From positions 310,001 to 374,000 of the forward strand of contig CADCXD010000005.1 of NCBI GenBank assembly GCA_902806575.1: a stretch of 64,000 bases of DNA. Reading direction: 5' to 3'. Under the pieces are notes generated by a model that did not search any database, had not been told where the DNA came from, and was given only the letters and a program-made list of their open reading frames with translations. The DNA is from Jackrogersella multiformis. Taxonomy: Eukaryota > Ascomycota > Sordariomycetes > Xylariales > Hypoxylaceae. Of the stretch, positions 1-11,152 are shown in pieces. How positions within the stretch are numbered: the stretch's first letter is position 1; every line of letters starts with the position of its first letter. Made by a program: the position numbers and the translations under genes.

Positions 1-389
1 CCTTGCTTTGCTAGCTAGTTCACATAGCGATCTTCCTTGGAATTATCTTTTGTTAAGAGAATACTGACGTCGACTTCGAGGTCTATGTCGATATTTCCAT
101 GTTTGTTGCTTCGTACCTATCCATTATATACCAAGGGATACCTGCCGTAGGAGGTGGCTGTACAATCACATCCTGAATCAGGGAATTATTAACACAATCC
201 TATATTTTCCCTATCTTCACATTTAGCTCCGTTCAATTCTTGCGAGCATCTAGCATTACCGTAATTCTATACACGCGTAATACATATAACGCACACCGCA
301 GCACAGTGAACCCCCAAACCAAACCACTCGCTCAACCTTGGGTACCTGATCCTAACCTAACTCCCATCCTCCCGCACCACACCCCACCC
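1..389. other. Left edge, 3' flank of msrA
   Basis: No coding region is supported here. It holds the downstream flank of the minus-strand MsrA gene. Open frames read on the plus strand across 240-821 are shadows of that GC-rich gene. Confidence 0.5.
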
Positions 390-1299
390 TCACTGCAGCG
401 GCGGGAACTGCCTCAGGAAATGCGTGGGGCACTCGTAGCCGGCGGGGTTATGCTGCAGGTACCGCTGGTGGTAGTCCTCGGCGTCCCACCAGCGGGCGGC
501 GGGGGCGAGCTCGGTGGCCACGGCGCCCTTGTACCACTGCTCGTTGGCCTGGCGCGTCACCTCGCGCGCCACCGCCTCCTGCTCGCCGCTGTGGTAGTAG
601 ATCGCGCTCCGGTACTGCGGCCCCACGTCCGGCCCCTGCCGGTTCGCCTGCGTCGGGTCGTGCAGCCGGTAGAAGAACTCCAGGATCTGCCGGTACGTCA
701 CGATCGATGGGTCGTAGTGGATCTGCAGGCTCTCGGCGTCTGGGGAGGTAGCAGGGTTAGCGAGGCGGGAGGTGGGAGGTGGGAGGTGGGGGGAGCATGG
801 AGGGCATGTGTGTGTGCTTAAGCTAGGTAGGTAGGTGGGTATCTAGCTAGCTACGCGCTTGAACCCGGATGGGGAACAAAGAAGGAAAGAAGAAAAGAAA
901 GAAAGGCTCACGTCCGGTCTGGCCGCCGCACACGGCGCGGTAGCTGGGGTTGGTCAGGTCGCCGCCGGTGTACCCGACGCGCGCGTCGTAGAGCCCCTTG
1001 CCGTCGCCGAAGTGCTTGCGGTACATGTGCTCGACGCCCCAGAAGCAGCCCGCCGCCACCGTGGCCTTCTCCGCGCCCTCCGGGATCGCTGCCGCCGCCG
1101 AGCCGCCGCCGCCCGTCGCCGTGTCGGCTGTTATGCCGAGGCGCGTGCTGAGCGGGCGGAAGAGCCGCGTGGCGAAGGTCGGCATCGTGAAGGTCATTGC
1201 TGAGGTTAGGAGTAAGGTTGCGGTTAGGATGAGTGTTTGGGTTGTAAATGTGGTCGTGGAGGGGTTGGCTGGTGTGTCGTTGGTTGGAGATGTGGTCAT
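390..1299 (-). CDS. msrA: Peptide-methionine (S)-S-oxide reductase (MsrA)
   Basis: This enzyme reduces methionine-S-sulfoxide in proteins and free methionine, using thioredoxin as reductant, and protects against oxidative damage. Two exons, 1299-912 and 739-390, are joined by an intron 911-740 (GTGAGC donor, CCCCAG acceptor), giving 245 residues. The catalytic motif GCFWGVEH follows a Gly/Ala-rich linker. The family blocks VGYTGGDLTNPSY, GQTGHAESLQIHYDP (created only by splicing) and HDPTQANRQGPDVGPQYRS are all present, and the C terminus carries YECPTHFLRQFPPLQ, with a Cys that could resolve the disulfide. The first 34 residues are Ser/Thr-rich; Met35 (1197), followed by a basic hydrophobic stretch ending RLFRPLST, may be the true start, giving about 211 residues, which is closer to family length. 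An organellar presequence is possible but not shown. The family call is secure; the start is not. Confidence 0.93.
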
Positions 1300-2805
1300 G
1301 AATTGGCTTCTAGGTGAAGGTTGGGGTTGACTCGGGTCTCACGACTAAATAGGGGCCAATGGATTATATTTATAGCTGGTCCTAGGTAGGTGTGTCCTGC
1401 CCGCGGTTGCTACTTTTTGGAATTTGGATATTGTTGATTCCACATCGGCGACGTTAGCAGTTGAGATGCAGGACCGATCGGTGACGCTTGGAGGGGTTCT
1501 CGATACTTAGGTACTCGATCAATGACAAATCCGTTCGACGCGACCTACTAGCTGAATGATGTAATTCGTCCGTTCGTTGCTATTTGTCCGCTCTAATTCG
1601 ACAAGGGAAAGGGACCAGGGGTAGGTAGAGTTTAGAGTGGCCCGTGCCATCCTAAGCTCTTACCTCCAGCATTGAAGATTCCAAATGTGCTACAGTTTAC
1701 AGTTTACCAATTATGTAAGCTGACAATTCTCAGCTCAGCCCTATGACCCTATGGAAAGTCTTGCCGATGTTATCAAGAGCTTGGTCATTTTAACTTCTTC
1801 CATCATCATTCCATATTTACTCAACCCAATGGAACGTATTCCGGATTGTTAAGCCTCACAATTTGCTTGGGTGTTTGACATCAACTTGGCTGCTTGGTAG
1901 TAGAATCCTTTAATTGCTTCAGCTAGCAGTTTAGCTATTGTATCATGGGAGGTCAAGTCCGCCTTGTCGGTCTTCAATTTCCATTCTCAACAACTCCCCG
2001 AGGACAAGCCTTTTCAAGAAATCATTCTGGAAGAATCCTGCTTCATTTCTAACCGACCATAAAAACAGCATACCTGAGGCATTTAAGCGAGCCCCTTGAC
2101 ATGTTAGTACTACTCTATCTGTATGTACAATGTAAGTAAGGACCGTTAGGGCGGTAAGTGTGTTTTACGAACACAACCCGTACGGATCTGTTTTCGTCAT
2201 TCTATATATACCTATTGTCAACAGCATCGCTTACCTCTTAGTCCGTCATGCAATCTGCAACGTGGTCATTCGTCCCGCCACGCTGGGCCAGCAGAAAAGC
2301 TTGAAGTCAGCTTCATTAATCATACTAGGGGTCCTTGGCACGTTGCAAGACCCCTGCGGGAATCACCATATCCGACCAATTCAACCGTGCACGAAGCTTT
2401 CCAGAGCAAGTCGACGCATGTCCAGACGATAGTTCGCGCCATGTTGCAGGCGACGTTTCAGATGACGGGAAATATCAAGCGATGCGATTCACAGTGTGAG
2501 GCCTCACCGCTAATTATGACGTCGATATCCTGGTGTTCGAGATCTGATAAAGCTCCTATGATCTCCTCGGGGTCGATCTAATGTAGGTGTATCATCGATT
2601 TCGATCACTTCGCGATTTACCCAGTGTTGAATCTTCTTTTGCGCTATATCCACTCTTGAGCGCGCCCCCGAATCGCGTCTCTTACTGCGCAACTTGCACC
2701 AAATTATCCTTTCTCAGCTCGTCATATATTATAGGAATATTCTCATATACGCATTGACGACATAGAATACATCCTCATCAAAAAGAAATCACATTACCGA
2801 ACAAG
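1300..2805. other. Spacer between msrA and YbjQ-like gene
   Basis: This is the divergent upstream region of the MsrA gene (minus) and the YbjQ-like gene (plus). Open frames at 2160-2692 are short, overlap one another and show no family features, so I call no gene here. Confidence 0.5.
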
Positions 2806-3285
2806 ATGCTCACCAATCGACGTTCAACGTTAATGGTGCCCGGCAGCGTAAATGGCCGGCCAGTCTCTTACCAATCGGGACTACCCCCAACTCTCAGCAG
2901 CCTAAGACCGGAAAACGAACCGCACTGCACTGCGCCGTCTATCCTCACATCCACTATGCCTACCCTGCCAGGATACCGTGTCTCCAGGGTCCTCGGTGCC
3001 GTCTTCGGATCCACAACCTACGCGCTCAAGGACACAAAATCCCTACTGAAATCCGCTTTGGGCGGCGGCGAGGTCAAGAGCCTAACCCACATCATGTACA
3101 ACGCGCGGGACCAGGCCACGGAGAGGATGACAAGCGATAGCGTGTCGAGAGGCGCCAACGCTATTATTGCCGTGACTTTCGAAGAGAAGGAGGTCCTAGG
3201 CTTTATACAGGTCTCGGTGTGCGGTACCGCTGTGTACGTCGAGCGCGAAAAGGTACCACCCGTGAACCCGTTTATATCAGAATGA
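2806..3285 (+). CDS. YbjQ/UPF0145-family protein
   Basis: This is an intronless 159-residue protein. From about residue 51 it matches the YbjQ/UPF0145 family (Pfam 'putative heavy-metal-binding', DUF74): a strand block TLPGYRVSRVLGAVFGSTTY, a helix rich in RDQATERM with SVSRGANAIIAVTFE, and a final beta block QVSVCGTAVYVE that is the family's usual ending. The first 50 residues have low complexity and lie outside the domain, so Met51 (2956), which begins the conserved part, is a credible alternative start. Bacterial members form small pentameric rings of unknown role; the metal-binding label rests on prediction. There is no signal peptide or membrane segment. The family is best known from prokaryotes but is also found in ascomycetes, so an old transfer is possible but not shown here. 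Confidence 0.8.
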   Translation: MLTNRRSTLMVPGSVNGRPVSYQSGLPPTLSSLRPENEPHCTAPSILTSTMPTLPGYRVSRVLGAVFGSTTYALKDTKSLLKSALGGGEVKSLTHIMYNARDQATERMTSDSVSRGANAIIAVTFEEKEVLGFIQVSVCGTAVYVEREKVPPVNPFISE

Positions 3286-6200
3286 CCCTAGCTCTTCCCT
3301 GGATGGTAGTATTGGTTGTAACGGTCGCTCGTTGGAGTTCCAAGGTTGCTTTGAGCGCGTGCGAGATGGGATTGGTAGTGTGGTGGTAGTGCCCACTTCT
3401 TGGGACATCGCTTGGGATTTCGATTATTTTTTTTATCTTCACTCAGGACGTCATTTGGATTTAGAGACATGAATTTAGTCATCACTCGATCTCTCTAGGA
3501 CTACCCACGGTGATTCATACATATTTGCGATCAAGTGTCTAGCCAAGGAACTGCAACCCTTGCTAGAGCAGCGAAGAAGATTGAATTGAGGGCCAAGATT
3601 CTCGGCCGAGATGGCAGAGACGGAGATAAAGATGGAGTGTAATTAATTTTCTCGGATGCATTGGTTACACCACCGAAGAGGGTAGTATTCTCAAGCCCCT
3701 GGCCGAGCGTCGTCTGTGTCACTTCGGGAGCTCGCCGCGGTACCTACCTAGTATCGTATGTTTTGTTTGTTAAATAATACATGCATACATACATCATGAG
3801 CTTACACTAGTTTAGTACCACAATTTTCGGAATAAGTTTTTGTGATAAAATCCATTAAACTGAATGAGTGTCGCTTCGGAAGTGGTAACGAACTCGGAAT
3901 ATGACAGATTGACAGATTGAATACGAAGTCTGATATCCGCAAGCCCTATGTAAGGTACGTCAGCCGTGACGCGTGATGGAGAAAAGGGGGGCCATGGGAA
4001 AGATGTACATGTATATCATTATTTGCGAAGCTTCAATATCACCTTTTAGTCGTCCGAAGTAAGGGTATCACAAATATCGTCATCCTCCCTTGCTACCCGC
4101 GCGCTCCACACCTTGGTACATTGCATGGTTCATGTAGCGTACATAGCGTATGTCGAATCCGGACGGTGGGGACCGGGCTCGGCTCGGTCTGCCGTGGCGG
4201 ATGGCTTCCGAAGGCAGGAACGTCATGGACAGAGAAATATGGGGTCATCGGTAAGGCTCTCGGTACTAGTGGCATCTCGCTAGTGCTCCGATGACATTTA
4301 GAAGTAGCAGCACTACATTAGCGTACCCAGGCAGCTGCTAGGTAGGTACCAACGGCATTTTAGATCCCGGACCATACATCGGCTGGAGTTGGGAGAGCGG
4401 CACGTTCGCATAGATAGGCAGATAGATACCTAGTGTAGTGTAGGTAAATTAGAACAGCTATTTTTACAGCTCGTCATATGACCTAATTATGTAGATATTG
4501 TAGATGTTTGCTAGATATAAGATTGATATTGCATGCCCCGGAGCGCCCTTGCATCATACCGGCTAAGCTTCCGGGTCTGATAACCTAGGCTGCCAGGTAG
4601 GTATCATGTCATGCCATCGCATGCATCTGGCTGCTGCTGCTGCTGCTGCTGCTGTGATAGGTGAGAACCGTCCCCACGGGGAACCTTGGAAGAAGCTTAA
4701 AAAGCCTAAAGTGCAATAAGCTCATACCGAACGTCCCTCTGGAAGGGAACCCTAGTAGGGGTGTGTTATATTGCGACGTGCTCAGGCTTCCGCTTTGAGC
4801 GGACCAACACGTCAGTGGGCGGTCTAGATTCTCTATTTATAGATCATCAAATTTCAGGGCTGCATGATACCTACATATGTACATACTACCTAGGACATTT
4901 TCCGAGACCTTGCTGGCGGGCTCGAGGGGTCCGGAATCTGGATAAGCTCCTGGCCAACCTATGGGGAGCTTCCAAGGCGCTTTGTGCAGTTCGCGGGTGT
5001 AGCTCGTGGAAGCTGTCTCGCCCACCACGAAGTTATTGTATTGCTGTCTTGGCCCTTGGGAGGTAGCTTACCTGCGCCCAGACGATTCTAGACAGAACTC
5101 GACCGTAGATGCCAATGAAATTGTCGCGAATGGTTATTTAGAGATTCCCAGCCGATTTATTGGCGAGATAAGTGCAAACGTAGCATGTGAATAATCTATG
5201 AATATCGCAGTTCTATTAATAGAAGGATGGCGATTGGTTTCGATAGATTAGCTGCTGAACTGTCAGAGTGAAAGCTGGTTCAATGAGATGCCTGTGCTCA
5301 GCTGCGTTGTCAAATCACCAAATCACCAAATCACCGCGGAATCTTTCGAGATCAATATGATTTCTATTAGAATTAAAAAGTAAAGACTATAGAAGCTGAA
5401 GGATAGTGTAAGAAACACAGCTATATAACGTAACTAAGTAGGTATGAGGATTTTTTCGTTCATGCGCCTTACATTCTTGATATATGGGGGAATCGTTAAG
5501 AATGTATCGCATGGCTGGGCCGGGTTCTAATGAATTATAATGCTTTCCGTTGACAATCGTGATGGTGAAGATGAAAAACTTTTTGGTCCTGAAATTAATG
5601 CCCGTTTCCCGTAATAGTGATATCATAATAACGCCTGTAAATGCCAACTGTCTCCGAGGTACTGAATACCACTCAATAACCCCCTGATCATTTCTTCGTA
5701 AAGCTTAGCCAGCAGAGGCTACCAATGCATCAAAACCTCGAAGCAGAGGCCGAAGAGGGCTCCGTAAGCCCCCCGAGTCCGTAGAGTGAATAAAATTACC
5801 GGCGTCCATTAGGGAAATCTGGTGTTGTCCGTTGTATATTCGATACGTCCAAGCTCGAATCAAGTCGATGATGATAAAAGATGATTATGAGATGTGTCGC
5901 CCTTACTCGCTATCTGCTGAAAAATCGAGTAGGCGATGATGAGCAAGACGTGAAAGTGCAATGATGAGAGCGAGTGAATAGTCTCGTGAAGTGGTCCCGT
6001 TAGAGACGAAAACGATCAGGTCGGTCCAAAAGTTGTGAGTTTCGAAGAGAAGTCCTTTTTTTCTTCCTCGTACAGCAGTCCCCTCCTATTAATGCAAACA
6101 GTCGCTCATCCTCTTAATGGGAATGCGCTGTATGCGCCTCTGGCAGTTGAGGTCGGTTCTGAGGATGGCAGTACCAACAGCTGCCTGTCGTGTACTCAGT

Positions 6201-8901
6201 TCCGCAGTTACCACACGTATGCATATGCATGTTGTCGTCTGGTGTTGTTCCCTCCGGGTAGGTTGATTATGAATAAATAATATGATGTCCAGGAATAGTA
6301 GAGTCTATTGCTGGTAGATAAGATAAACACTCCTTGGGCGTTGATAAATGTGAGTCGGTCACATACAAGCTCTAAAGAAGCTCTATTAGGTTCGGGTGTG
6401 ACTTGGTTGGTTTTTGTTTCTTCAACTAGGGTGAGAGCACGTGAAGAAGTAGTTGCTGGATGAAGATAGAAAGCTGTGGCTGAGGCGATTAAAGAATGTT
6501 GCTTGTATGATGTATGGTTGTATGATGATGTATGATGTATGATATGGAAGAATAAGTTCGAATGGAGATGGTTAATAGTTCCCTCCTGGGGAAGCTAGAC
6601 TAGAAATTGTAGTGCTGGGGGGGAGGCAAACATAATGGGGTCCCTGAAGGATCGTCTCTACGATTAATAACTTAATATCCATCCCAATTTGGGTCTAATG
6701 CACGATCCATCAATATCCATCAATATCTTCACGATGGCTGGCTGACCTACTACATGATAGACCCACTGACACCACCTGCCTACTACAGTACTATGTAAGG
6801 GTCTTTGCCAATAGCGCCAGGTAAGCAGGAATGTGCTGCCGTTTAAGCGAATAGCGGACTGGCGCCGACAGCCTAGTTCGAATTTATTTAGGAAGCAATT
6901 CCCGCTTGAGATACCAAACTCAGGAGCTGACCACGTTTACCACGTGGTGCTCGCCTACAATGCCCGTCGTCTTTTCGGCACCGTCGGCTCCTACCGAGTC
7001 TGACCACTCTCAGCGACGATGCGATGGTGTGGACGCAGCCAAGACTGCGGGATTCCATTTCGGCCGATATCGTATCAGAACCACATCCAGCTCGAGGATG
7101 GAATTCGATGGAAAAAGGGAGAAAGAACCGAACCGTGGTTAGCGAGAAAACACCACACACTGCACCAGAGAGTAGTATAGAGCGAGCGATAAAGAAAGAA
7201 AGAAAAGAAAAAGCAATAATAATAATCGTAAAAAGTCGATCACCCGCAGACCCGTTGTTGGCGGTAGGGCCAGGATGAGGGAATAAATCTGACAAATGGC
7301 GGCTATCACCTCGCTCGCAATAAAAGCTTTTTTCTGGGGATAAACGGACCGGATGCTGGTATCGCGTCTCCTGATTGTGTATAAACCGTGCAAGTGGTGG
7401 GCACCTTCGTCCGGCGAGAGAAACCCCAAAAGACGATCTCTCGGAGTAGGACCCAAGGGATAGGCAAACGAAAGACGCCCGTTAATCAAAGAAATATGGA
7501 ATAGTTCCCAATCGAGTCACGGCTCCATTTTCTTATAATACTTATAGGCTTGGCACATCTCTTGCTCCGATTTTTACTATCCTCTCTTTTCTGTCGGTGT
7601 ACTATGGTTATCAGAAATTATCAGACATCATCAGAAATGTGTATCTGCCAGCATTGCAATAGTCTTGCATGGTGAGGCTCCTCGTATTTGGACGACAATC
7701 ACGTCAATCTTGGACAATCTTTCAATAATGCAGGTCTGCTGCCATCGATGCCCTCATCAGTACCCATTAATACCCATCAATAACCCTCACGTCCCCTTGC
7801 AGATCTTACTCGTCTCGGCCGGCCAAACGCGTGTTCCCCTCGCAATCACTTGAAGATCTTAGGGCAGTCTGCCTCCCACCCAATGATACCGCTGCCGCCA
7901 CCAACACGCATATGGGTCATATCCGTCCAAAATCCGGGTACTTACCTACCCTCGTATGTAATGCACGAAGGTACGGCAGTGCATGTTCGAATGGTCGGTT
8001 CCTGCACCGCTTGCGCCGACGAGGCAGGAACGGCTATTCACTCTACCTCGTGGCGTAATATAGCTTCACCGGTATGAAGGCCGTATTGGGAGAACACGTC
8101 CGCTGTGGGACCTCCCTTCACCTCCCGACTGAATGGCGCCGAATCAAGTCGTTCGGCGCAAGCCTGAGTCCATATACGGGTAAGGGATCCGTAGCGTGTT
8201 CTTGACTAGATGGGATTCTCAGATGGGATTCTCAGGCAAGCTTCTCTTGAAGCTACTGTAAGTTAAAGAGCAGCTAATATAGCGCATGAAGGAGTCGCCA
8301 AGCTAGCCAAGCTGCCTGTCGATTCGCCTGACCCGGCAGTTTGGTTAAGGTAAGAAGCCGTCGTTTGGGAAATTGGGAAAAGCTTTGATGAATAGTTTGC
8401 CTGAGGGATTAAGATTAATTATTCACATTCGGGAGATCAGCACTTGATCTCCATACTCATAACCGTATAAATATCATATTACATGACTTCAATACATCGA
8501 TAAGTACGAGCTGCGGAACCCGATGCTCCAGCTTGTATAATGGTACCCCTGGTTATGCAGGTATAAGCGATAAAAGCTATATCGGGAACTTGCTTAATAG
8601 CAGTTCATTTCCATATTCCCAAGGTCTCCTAAAGAGTAGATATTATTAAATGAATGCATTTAAAGAAATCGATCGTGTTGCTAGCAAAATGGTAAATATG
8701 TAAATAAACATGGTTTGAAAAATAAAAGCTTCAATTCTTCGCAGAGTATAAATAGAATGAGAATAAAATGAACCGTCGCAACATCAAATGAACGTGTAGT
8801 ATGCAGAAATGTAATTGAGGTTTTAAATACAGAATAAGAAAAGGATGAGGGGGGAAATATGGGGTTTTGAATGCAGGATAGAAAAAATGTAGAAAAAGAA
8901 A
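3286..8901. other. Gene-poor AT-leaning tract (left part)
   Basis: About 5.6 kb without a supportable gene. It contains a (CTG)8 run at 4631-4654, short AT-rich simple repeats (for example around 6500-6545 and 7190-7230), a 13-base direct repeat at 8208-8233 and a GC-rich hairpin with 8-base arms at 8136-8143 and 8152-8159. Open frames such as the one at 6888-7295 (minus) carry no recognisable motif and are bracketed by simple sequence, so they are not called. Confidence 0.5.
4631..4654. repeat. (CTG)8 microsatellite
   Basis: Eight perfect CTG units in non-coding sequence. It has no evident function. Confidence 0.95.
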
Positions 8902-8986
8902 TGCATGAACGGGGAGTCGAACCCCGAGCTCAACCTTGATTCTTCTGTAATGGAAGGGTTGAATGTTACCGCTACACCATTCATGC
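8902..8986 (-). tRNA. tRNA-Gly (anticodon TCC) with a 14-nt intron
   Basis: The minus strand folds as a complete cloverleaf. A 7-bp acceptor stem pairs GCATGAA (8986-8980) with TTCATGC (8909-8903), followed by discriminator A at 8902. The D stem is GTGT/ACAT around AGCGGTA. The anticodon stem is CAACC/GGTTG. The T arm is CGGGG-TTCGACT-CCCCG. The anticodon loop is 21 nt instead of 7. Placing a 14-nt intron one base 3' of the anticodon, the canonical eukaryotic site, leaves loop CTTCCAA with anticodon TCC, which reads GGA (Gly). The mature RNA would be about 71 nt before CCA. It is the only gene I can support inside the 7.8-kb gene-poor tract. The cloverleaf is certain; the isotype depends on the intron placement. 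Confidence 0.9.
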
Positions 8987-11152
8987 TTGATCTGCTGATA
9001 TGTGCTAACTAGAAAAAGAGAATTATAACCTAAGCTCCATTGCTATGTCTAGATTGTTTTGATTGGTTACGTGTAATTCTCTATGGAGCCATGACCTTGG
9101 CACTTCTGAGACATGCGACCATTACCTTCAGCTAATAGTTAACTTCAGTACCTAGCATACGTACTTTTAGCTTCTTTTATCTCTTATTTCTGTTTCTAAA
9201 TATATCAAAAGCCCCGTAATCATTAACCTCCAGGGCTGCCTTGATACTTTGGATGCTAGTGAGATCGAGGTGTCTCTTTAACTTTCAGACAGAACCATCT
9301 GCTGAATGGAACAGGGTGGATGGCCCGTGTGTTGTTAGATGGGCCTCATGTTCATGTTCTAACATATCTAACAACAAGAACATTCTCGAGCTGCCGAGCT
9401 AATAAAGAAGTTGATAGTATATACAGACTAGGTAATATAAAACTTATGTCTAATATCTCGGCGCTGATCTACTCGATTCTGTTAGTTCTAAGGACTACGC
9501 GGCCTTAATGCGCAATGTCATTCGACGAATAAGGAAATACGAAAACAAGGTGAAAGTGGGATACAGCGAGCCAATGATTGCAACCTACCGGTTCAAGGTG
9601 CTCGGTTCTCTTATTGCTTCAATGGTTCGAAAGGGGCATTAAGATATGGATATATCAACTAAAACAGGCACAACATAACATGAACTACACTAGCGATGAT
9701 CGCGCTTGCATAGGCAGGTAGTTCATGGGCTATATTTGATGTATGAGGAGATAACGACCTGCAATATAATATCATGTCCCTTATAAGATGTTACTATAAA
9801 ATAAGGCCGAGAATGGAGTTTCTAAGAAGGTATGCTTCAACCAATTTGGAATGGGAAAACTCTCATCTGAAGTGACCTCCCGAGGCCGTTCCATTCGGCA
9901 TTTCAAAAGACTACAACGAGAATATCGGCAATGCGTAGTTATAAAATTCAAATAAATGATATACCAATCTAACCTAAAGCATAGCTAGGTGGACATTCCT
10001 GAATCATGATTAAATACCTACCTAGGTAAGTAATAATTCTAGATAAAGGTACATAATAAATTATGAAGTCCTTCGGGTATATGCTAACTAAGCATAATAC
10101 TATCTCTTGCATCTATTCACTTAGTTATACTTAATATACGTTTGAGAATTACTAAAGTGACTATGTCTAATAAGGACCAAACATTTTATCATACTATAGT
10201 AGTAGGCGATACTAGGTGTAAAGTACTTACAAGCCCTTTATAAATTTATGTAAATTTTCTTTCTAGTTATTGCCCCTTAAGGCGACCTATCGTTAAAATA
10301 AACGCCACAACTTATATAAGGAAAACCTATTCAAATAGGATTGCTTTAACACAGGGCTCTTATTATGGGATTCATGATTAGTGATAGCGATAAAAGGTAG
10401 CATAGTGAGTAGTATAATGAGTAGTATGAGGCAAGAAAGGTACTTTGATTTATTAAGGACAAGTATGGCACAGTCATTTTAAGCGTTCTCATAGGTACTT
10501 ACCTTTCAACACTATGAAGCTCTTACCTCACTCCTTGTTTAATAATGCTAATAAACTGGGTATCATCATGGGTTGTGATAATCACTAAATATTTCTATAT
10601 AGTAGCGTGTCGCGAGATAAATGATAGAGACGACCAGTACGCACTAGCCGTACCTACTTAGCTACCTACCTGGTACATAACGAAGATGAATGCTCTCAAA
10701 ACTTAAGAGCCAGACATCGATAATCTAGGTTAAGAGCATAAGGTAGAAGCCTCCAAGACTGGAAGCTTTAGGATCCGAAAATAGCGCCCTTTATGCACCC
10801 ATAAAATGAAATGTAGGTTAATGTTCTGGCCGCTACTGATATCAACACCTTCGTATAATACTAAAACTAACTTATCACGCCTCCGAGGCGTAATTAGCAT
10901 TTGTGGCCCCCTCATACGAAAGTCAACAACATCAGCCATAAAAGTTAAACATCTCAACTAGTGTATCTCAAAAAAGGAGGCAGAATCTTAAATAAGAAAG
11001 AGTTTGGCCTGAACTCTCTCCCAAAAAGCGAAAGGTATTAAAGCCGAGTCCTCCCCTATTAGAACTTGTCATAACACTTCTCTACATTTTGTCTCAAAAT
11101 CCATTCAACTTGAACATTACCTAGGTATAATAATATTCCAGCAGCTATCAAG
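8987..11152. other. Gene-poor AT-rich tract (right part)
   Basis: AT-rich spacer leading to the DUF3669 gene. A 75-codon minus-strand frame at 10957-10730 reads rather like protein but matches no family I know and has no splice partners, so it is not called. Confidence 0.5.

Noticed and set aside
240..1330. Long plus-strand frames over the MsrA gene
   Set aside because: They are antisense shadows of GC-rich coding sequence; Arg/Val/Pro-rich with no motif.
6888..7489. Overlapping minus-strand frames with hydrophobic stretches
   Set aside because: Hydrophobicity comes from AAAGA/ATA simple sequence on the opposite strand; no family motif, no splice support.
7024..8077. Several 60-85 codon frames
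   Set aside because: Short, overlapping on both strands and without features; expected by chance in sequence of this composition.
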